Part shown: piece after piece, positions 58,036-64,000 of the stretch
Position numbering within the stretch: the stretch's first letter is position 1
How the letters are laid out: every line of letters begins with the position of its first letter
Source: Lepturacanthus savala
Lineage: Eukaryota; Chordata; Actinopteri; Scombriformes; Trichiuridae
Reading direction: 5' to 3'
Assembly (NCBI GenBank): GCA_030544235.1
Contig: CM060474.1
Location: forward strand, 6,784,398 to 6,848,397
DNA: 64,000 nucleotides
Notes under the pieces: generated by a model
Told to the model about the DNA's origin: nothing
Database searches by the model: none
What the model saw: only the letters and a program-made list of their open reading frames with translations
Translations under genes and position numbers: made by a program

Positions 58036-58496
58036 GCTCAGGGTAGTTTGTGGAGAGAGAAAGTTATGACATCATATACACGAGTTTCAGACATTTAATA
58101 TTTATTTATTTGTCTTTTAAACATATTTACGATAAACTGTGACTTTCACGACTTAAAAAATAATTTTTAAAATTGACAAACTTGTACATATAATTCATGG
58201 CTCAATTCAAACTGGTTCGGCATTGACTTTTCTACAAATATTTTCTGAAAAAACATTCCACCAGAAGGTGAAGCACTTACTTAGGATTTCTGAAAATGTC
58301 GCTGTCATATTTAATGTGTAATGTGATTAAAAACATGGGAATGCAGCCTCTCTCAATAATTCTGTCTAGTATTTAATATTTCTGAGGCTGAACAACTGCA
58401 AAAACCCTCAAAAACTGACAGATGTGGATCAATATTTTGTCTTTTAACTTAGAAACTAAGAGTTTTATTTTTTGGACGTCTAACATCAGTTTAAGG

Positions 58497-58963
58497 CAGT
58501 GATATTCAACAGGGGGTCCGCGACCCCTAGGGGGTCCGTGGAGGTACTGCAGGGGGTCCTCCAAATGAAAAATAAATTATTTTTATTTTTACCAAAATAA
58601 TTTGTGAGTTAAAATATATATTTATGATATGATTGAGAAAACTTCAGTAACAGGCGATAATAATATACTTTTGACAAAAACTATTTTAATCTATTAACAT
58701 AGACACGATTACCACATCAGTCTTAGCGCTATATGACTAACATGAACTTCAGAGCCGAAAAACAAGCTCGTTAGCTACCATAGTTGTTGTTGGCTAAAGA
58801 CACATAGAGTTGTTTTAAAGACCTGATGGATAAATTCCTAATTACTAATCATACTATTAATACTACCTTTGCTGCTACTACTATTACTACTACTACTAAT
58901 TATAATAATAAAATAAGAACTTTTAGTGGGGGTCCCTGGGCTAAAAAAGGTTAAAGACCCCTG
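58497..58963. mobile_element. hAT-type MITE with perfect 8-bp target duplication
   Basis: Element starts CAGTGATATTCAACAGGGGG and ends TTAAAGACCCCTG. GTTTAAGG is duplicated exactly at 58489-58496 and 58964-58971. CAG ends, GGGGGTCC-rich termini and an 8-bp duplication place it in hAT. No transposase frame. Confidence 0.9.
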
Positions 58964-58971
58964 GTTTAAGG

Positions 58972-59904
58972 TCATACATGGGCAGCACCTAATCCTACAA
59001 ATCATTGTGTAATCCAGCGTAATTAACGTCAGTTTAATTAAACTTTGTCCACAGGCCCTGTTATCTCCTTTAAAACTATTTCTAACGTCTTAACTTCTTT
59101 TCTAACTTAACCTAAATGTGTGCTGCGTTTATAGCTGTTGCTGCTGTTTGTTGCTGTGTAATTACACCACCAAACCACTAGATGGCGTTTATACGACTTT
59201 CTTTCTTCTTCTTCTTGTTCTACGAACAGTGGTGAAGGAAACTGAGTGAAGACGGAGCTTAGTTTCTAACAATAGAAATTTTACTAAAATTACTGGAACG
59301 CCGAAAAGAGAAACTTTGTCGGAAGAGATTTACGTGAACTGTAAAAACTGTAATAATTCATTAATTCATATATTATCACCCCTGGTCTTATGAACATTAT
59401 AAGTTTTGAACTTCTATTTGTTATTTATGGCCTGTTTGTCTCATTGATCTGAATTCATACATCTTAAAAAAAACTATTTCTGGATTATTTTGACTACAAT
59501 AAATAATCAGATGAAACATAGTCTGCTTGTTATCACAGAATACATTAGGTCAGAGTTATGAAGGACAAAGTCAAACCTGTTGGCTGTTCATGGTCATAAG
59601 TGACTGGAAAGATTTGTTTAAAAAGATAATTATCCATAAACTACACTTGATAATTTCACAATATTTTAAATCATGTCTTAATATAATGAAGAATTAATAA
59701 CAAGAAAAATAAAATGACGTTCATCAGACTCATGAAATATAGAATCAAGAGCCTCAATGATGAGTTTAATTTCTTACATTAATTCTAGTCTCCTCCATTC
59801 ATTTTTTTGCCTGGGATGTGGTTGCCACTGTGAAGAAGAAGCAAGGATTCAACAGAGACTTCAGATGCAGAAAGTCTGTGTCACATCTATGTATGTAGAA
59901 ATAT
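58972..59904. other. No gene seen; one CTCF-like motif
   Basis: CCACTAGATGGCGTT at 59175-59189 matches the CTCF core at 14 of 15 positions. Nothing else recognised. Confidence 0.45.
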
Positions 59905-60050
59905 AAAGTAGACTTTGAGTTAATATAAACTAGACTTTGAGTTAATGTAAATTTGACTTTGAGTTAATGAAAACTTGACTTTGAGTTAATATAAACCGGA
60001 CTTTGAGTTAATATAAACTGGACTTTGAGTTAATATAAACTGGACTTTTA
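59905..60050. repeat. 22-bp minisatellite (GACTTTGAGTTAATATAAAC), about 6-7 copies
   Basis: Units GACTTTGAGTTAATATAAAC plus TG or TA; later units are more uniform than the first ones. Confidence 0.92.
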
Positions 60051-60130
60051 GCTAAATTTTTGATCAGAGTTCACTGAGTTGATCAAAGAGCTGATAAGTT
60101 CTGGATCCACGTTGATACAAAGGTCTAGAC

Positions 60131-61000
60131 CAGAGGTCACCAGTCCTGGTCCAGAAGGGCTGGTGTGGGTCCAGGTTTTAGTTCCAACCAGCAGCAACAA
60201 CCTGATTCTACTAATGAACCACTGAGTTAAACTCAGTTTGATCCACATCAGAGTCCTTGTTTCCCCCAAAGAGACAATTATAAAGATCAGATATATATAT
60301 CTACATATTATTATTATTATTATTATATATGTTATTATATTAGATAATTACGTCTCCACTCATAATAGAACTGGTGACAATTTACTAAGATTTTTAAACA
60401 GAATTTAAAAATCTGCTGATGCAGAAATAATGTTCTATTGTTGTTAGAGTCTAATTATTAAAATGCTGCAGCAAAACATGTAAAATCATCACAGATATCT
60501 AGAGACATACAAGAATATGCTGATAACCACTATTAACTATTGGATTTATTTAATGGATGTTTCAAAGATTGGAATCTATGGTTTAGTGTTGCTGTGCTAA
60601 ATATTAAAGAATAGAAAGTACCAGAAAGTAATGACAGATGTACTTCAACAAAGGAAAATAAGGAAAAACAGAAACTTTCCTGTTTTTAAACAACCTTCGT
60701 GGCCGATTGAGAAAAGATTTTGGAGTTAATGAAGTCGTACAAAGACAACGTGACCAGTGTGTCTCTGGTCAGTTCAAACATTTATTCACTTTCCATCTCT
60801 CAATAAATCACAAGTCTGTGAAGCTCTGGAGGGGCCACAGAAAATGAGGCGGTGGCCCAGATTTGGCCCCTGGGCCTTGGGTTGGACACCTATGCTCTCA
60901 TTGCTAAGGCCCCTTATTAGTAGAATCAGGTTGTTACTGCTGGTGGGAACTAAAACCTGGACCCACACCGGCCCTTCTGGACCAGGACTGGTGACCCCTG
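60131..61000. mobile_element. Probable hAT-type element with long inverted ends and a nested repeat
   Basis: Left end CAGAGGTCACCAGTCCTGGT and right end GGACTGGTGACCCCTG are inverted partners. The similarity continues about 85 bp inward (GGTTTTAGTTCCAACCAGCA against its reverse). Flanks GTCTAGAC and GTCTAAAG match at six of eight positions, as for an old hAT target duplication. The interior holds repeat copy 60507-60895. Confidence 0.7.
60507..60895. mobile_element. Interspersed repeat with hAT-like end, copy 2
   Basis: Very close match over its whole length to 22869-23256, with a few substitutions and single-base indels. Confidence 0.75.
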
Positions 61001-61102
61001 GTCTAAAGATCCATCACTGCTAAGATATCCTATCAAAGAGATGGACAACCTAGTATCTAGGGGTTGTGAGGTCACAGTTCAGGACGTTCTAGAGGTCAAG
61101 GG

Positions 61103-61706
61103 TCAAGTGGACCCGTCCAGCAGCTGTCTGAGGGCCCTCTCGATGTTGATGCGGTGGCCCAGTCTGGTGACACCCAGCTCCACGTAGTCCTCCTTGGTGA
61201 GGGCGGGGAGGTGCGAGCCCTCGATCTCGTGCTCCTGGAAGCGCTGGCGGTGCTCGGCCAGGCCGACGCTCTCCAGCCAGTCGCCCACGTCGTACTTGTT
61301 CCACAGGGCGAGGGGCCGCTGCCGCCACGGCCGGAGGGCCAGCAGGGGCCCGCTGAGGACCGGCGAGGGGCAGGGCGAGGCGTGGGGGGACGGCGAGGGC
61401 GAGCGGGACCTGGTCCGGGCGCTGGCGCTCCGCATCACGAAGCGGACCTCCTTGGGCTCGGAGGGCAGGCTGAGGCTGGACGACTTCAGGATGGTCAGGC
61501 CGCGACCGGAGCTCAGGTCCGGCCTCTCGGGGCCGGGGGCGGCGGGGGAGGGGGAGGAGGAGGAGGGGAGCCCTATGGACCTATCGGACGGGGAAGGGGA
61601 GGGGCTTCGGCGGGTGACGGGGTAGCGGCTTCCTGGTCGGACGGTGTAGCTGGCGCCGTATCCTCGCTGGGAGATGGTGTGGAGTTCACCTAGACTGGAG
61701 AACAAC
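61103..61706 (-). CDS. shank3: SHANK3 last exon: Ser/Pro-rich linker and SAM domain
   Basis: Acceptor GTTGTAG; one base completes an upstream codon, then about 200 residues to TGA at 61105-61103. SHANK3 is a master scaffold of the excitatory postsynaptic density. Its C-terminal SAM domain packs into zinc-stabilised helical sheets and directs synaptic targeting. Here a Ser/Pro/Arg-rich linker (RSPSPSPSDRSIGLPSSSSP) leads to LWNKYDVGDWLESVGLAEHR, FQEHEIEGSHLPALTKEDYV and ELGVTRLGHRINIERALRQL. The GDWLES, EIEGSHLPALTKED and GHRINIERALRQL blocks favour SHANK3 over SHANK1/2. Which teleost copy (a or b) is unclear. The exon is far more GC-rich than the flanks and open on the opposite strand too. 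Upstream exons lie beyond the right edge; none is visible in 61.7-64 kb. Confidence 0.95.
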
Positions 61707-61864
61707 CTACAACACACCACAGCACAGCTTAAACACATCCTCTACCATAGAAACACAACTAACTGGTAGCAGAAATGTGGCTGTGACAGCGTCTCTCCAC
61801 CATCTGGTTGGTCAGAAAATGTTCTGATGTCTGTGTATAAATGAATAAATAAAAACTATTTTTA

Positions 61865-62090
61865 TTAATCCTCCATTACATAGTGTTGAGGTATGTGTGG
61901 CCATACATACATACATACATCTTCATTCTTCTAAAAAGCTGTGATATAAAAATCTATGGTTTTACAGTGAGGCGTGAAAAGGGGGCTTTTATTTTGAAGG
62001 ACATACAATGTATGAGGTCACATGACCAGGATATCCCTATTGCTGATGGACATTTGAGATGTGAGCATCACTGTTTCACAACCAAATGAA
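61865..62090. mobile_element. piggyBac-like MITE fragment
   Basis: CCTCCATTACATAGTGTTG, CTAAAAAGCTGTGATATAAA and GGGGGCTTTTATTTTGAAGG are the reverse of the right half of 1380-1845. The start reads TTAATCC instead of TTAACCC. Confidence 0.75.
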
Positions 62091-62339
62091 AAATGTAATT
62101 CAGTCTATAGGGTAAGTAAATTTATTTATTTATTTTAAAAAATGAATTCAAGTTTTTTTTTTCTAATATGTAAATATTAGAAATTCCTAGTGTATACAAC
62201 ATAATGGAGTTTCATTGACTTACATAGCATGAAACTATCTAGACTATGGTTACAACATTTTCTTACATTTTTTAAATATATTATTATTATTATTTAGGCC
62301 ATGTTGAGTATTAAAACATTCTTTGCCTATGTAATATTT

Positions 62340-62885
62340 CCTGCTGCTTCTTTAAAACTTAAAACTGCTTTTTTTAAATGTCTGAAGACATTTCATGTTA
62401 ATTTTTGTCTTACAATGTTTTTATGGGTCTCAAAATAGAGAAATCAGCCATTAAATATTAAATACATTACTAAAATTAGTAAATTATTTTAGATAAATTA
62501 CTAAATAAATAGGTGAAATATACACAGTAAATAGTTAAATTCAGATAATAATACACTACTCACAATAAGTTCTGGATATTGTTATTTACATGAGTGATTT
62601 TTCCTATTTGGTCTGAATTTTAATGAAATAAGTAAAAGTTTCCTTTGATTTTACTAATAATGAATGAGAAGAAACAGCATTTTCATTAGTTTAATATTTA
62701 TTATGTATAAAATGTGTGAAATCCACTGAGTCTCTGACTATATCCCTGACTTATTGTGAGTAGTGTAAATAAATAGTTAAATATTGTAATCTACTTTGTT
62801 CCTAAACATGTTTCTAGTAAATTCTTCAGAATCAACGTGTTTCCTGCTCCTCTTTTCTTCATGAAATTCATTATCTGAGACAACG
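62340..62885. repeat. Composite repeat with mariner-like MITE, copy 3 (reverse)
   Basis: The MITE is 62552-62767 with TACACTACTCACAATAAGT ends. The flanks (CATGAAATTCATTATCTGAG on the right) match copy 1 in reverse. Confidence 0.75.
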
Positions 62886-63124
62886 ATTTGAACCATGAAC
62901 ATTCATTTGAAGCATTTCCTTTAGTTTGGATCTGAAATCTGAACCATTGAATTCCTCATGTGTGAAAACAGAGAAAAGATCAGAACATTCAGGTTTTTAC
63001 CTTCTACAGTCAACATTTCTCTATTTTGAGGCTTAATGAGACATGTTAGAGTCTGAAATACAGAAGATTTGACTTCAGCTTCCTTCAAAACCCATAAAAA
63101 CGTAAGACAAGAATTAAATGAAAT

Positions 63125-63315
63125 GTCAGTCAGTCATCTTCTATACCTGCTTATTCCTCATTAGGGTCGCAGGGGTCTGCTGGAGCCAATCCCAGCGCGT
63201 TACGGTGAGAGGCAGGGATACACCCCAGATGGTCGCCAGCCAATCGTGGGGCACACACACCATTCACTCACACACTCACACCTATGGGCAATTTAGAGTC
63301 TCCAATTAACCTCAG
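63125..63315 (-). mobile_element. V-SINE fragment with tail, reverse
   Basis: TATACCTGCTTATTCCTCAT, TCTGCTGGAGCCAATCCC, GGCAGGGATACACCCCAGAT and AATTTAGAGTCTCCAATTAA are the reverse of the V-SINE 3' half. Confidence 0.88.
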
Positions 63316-64000
63316 CATATTTTTGAAATGTCTTCAGGATTTATCTTTTTAAAACTGACCCTGACTATTATAAGAAAACGTTAAATCTAAGAATTATTAA
63401 ATTCTTTTCCAGCGACACAATACATTGAATAAACAATATTTTTATTTTATTTTGCAGTAATTTTACTTTTCGGTTTAGCTTGACTTCCTGTCCAGTTGCT
63501 ATGCTGTGATTGGACAGATGCTTCTTTTAGGGGAGGGGTTTAGAAAATGTCAGTTTTACTTCAAAAGATGGAAAGAGGAGTTTCAGATATTTTAGTAGTT
63601 AGTTGTCTGTGAAGTAGATGTACGTTAGTTAACTTGTTAGCTAATGGAAATCATCTCTTGACAATAACGAGAAATGTTTACCAGAGATAAAAACCTACGA
63701 TTTACTCTCTCCACTGTCACCACATCTGGAACAACACAGATAACAGAGTGTTACACCCACAGTGGAACTACAGGCCTGTTTGCTGCACATAGACATACAT
63801 AGAAAGGCTCGATGATGGCCAATGGAGTCCCAATGGCGGCCATCTTACGACAGGGAGCGCGCTCACCCATACCAATGTATTTTAATGGTGCATGTTCTTT
63901 TAAATGACCAAAACTTGCTCAATTTTCAACCAATTTTCTAACTGTTTGGTTTGTTATAAACTCCAGAGATGTAGTTATGACACTGCAAACTTATAGTTTT

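Larger units (their letters stand above)
61740..64000. other. shank3 intron, repeats only
   Basis: No other shank3 exon found. Repeats listed separately cover much of it. 63780-63870 (CCAATGGAGTCCCAATGGCG, GCCATCTTACG) resembles a frequent fish repeat. Confidence 0.55.

Noticed and set aside
61089..61693. Plus- and minus-strand alternative frames over the shank3 exon (up to 179 codons)
   Set aside because: Shadows of a GC-rich coding exon; the minus frame with the SAM domain is the real one.
61740..64000. Search for the large penultimate shank3 exon
   Set aside because: No Pro-rich shank3-like frame is visible on the minus strand; it must lie beyond the window.

Overview
The window looks like nuclear DNA of a ray-finned fish, probably a percomorph teleost. 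It has short exons with GT-AG introns, V-SINE copies, Tc1/mariner, hAT and piggyBac-like short elements, an L2-type LINE, a Penelope-like element, a Ty3/Gypsy element and many (CA)n and (AT)n tracts. Four host genes can be rebuilt exon by exon.

Layout: 1-412 is the end of a 22-bp minisatellite. 1918-11054 (+) carries the last nine coding exons of a GRIP-type multi-PDZ scaffold gene (grip1-like: end of PDZ6, linker, PDZ7), followed by a long probable 3'UTR to about 15.7 kb. 18384-21364 (+) is a complete four-exon lsm8 (96 aa) behind a CpG-rich promoter. 23395-33136 (-) is a complete nine-coding-exon tymp (thymidine phosphorylase, 450 aa), with a possible non-coding first exon near 37.3 kb. 61103-61706 (-) is the last exon of shank3 with the SAM domain; the rest of that gene lies beyond the right edge. 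Linkage of tymp and shank3 matches the human 22q13.33 neighbourhood. Between 37.9 and 50 kb lies a transposon-rich block: a Tc1 deletion derivative, a V-SINE, a decayed hAT transposase, and a full-length Gypsy element with two identical 194-bp LTRs inside an older Ngaro/DIRS-type fragment. A Penelope-like element (RT plus GIY-YIG) sits in the long 5' intron of tymp, nested in another repeat.

The most unusual signal is tandem repeats that start at 5' splice sites. In grip1 the last 15 bases of the exon carrying most of PDZ7, with its donor and a CA tract, are reiterated about 90 times over 3.2 kb, so the intron holds about 90 copies of a splice donor. Most copies have G at +5 where the native donor has A. 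tymp exon 2 shows the same on a small scale (a 16-bp unit, six copies, carrying its own GTAGGA donor). tymp exon 7 is followed within about 7 bases of its exon end by a 14-bp minisatellite of about 48 copies. A second pattern is minisatellites whose units hold perfect matches to transcription-factor consensus sites: RFX X-box (upstream of lsm8 and in the last tymp intron) and YY1 (between lsm8 and tymp).

grip1 and shank3 both encode postsynaptic scaffold proteins, lsm8 a nuclear U6 snRNA-ring subunit and tymp a nucleoside-catabolic enzyme; nothing in the window suggests that they act as one pathway. All repeat counts were made by eye.
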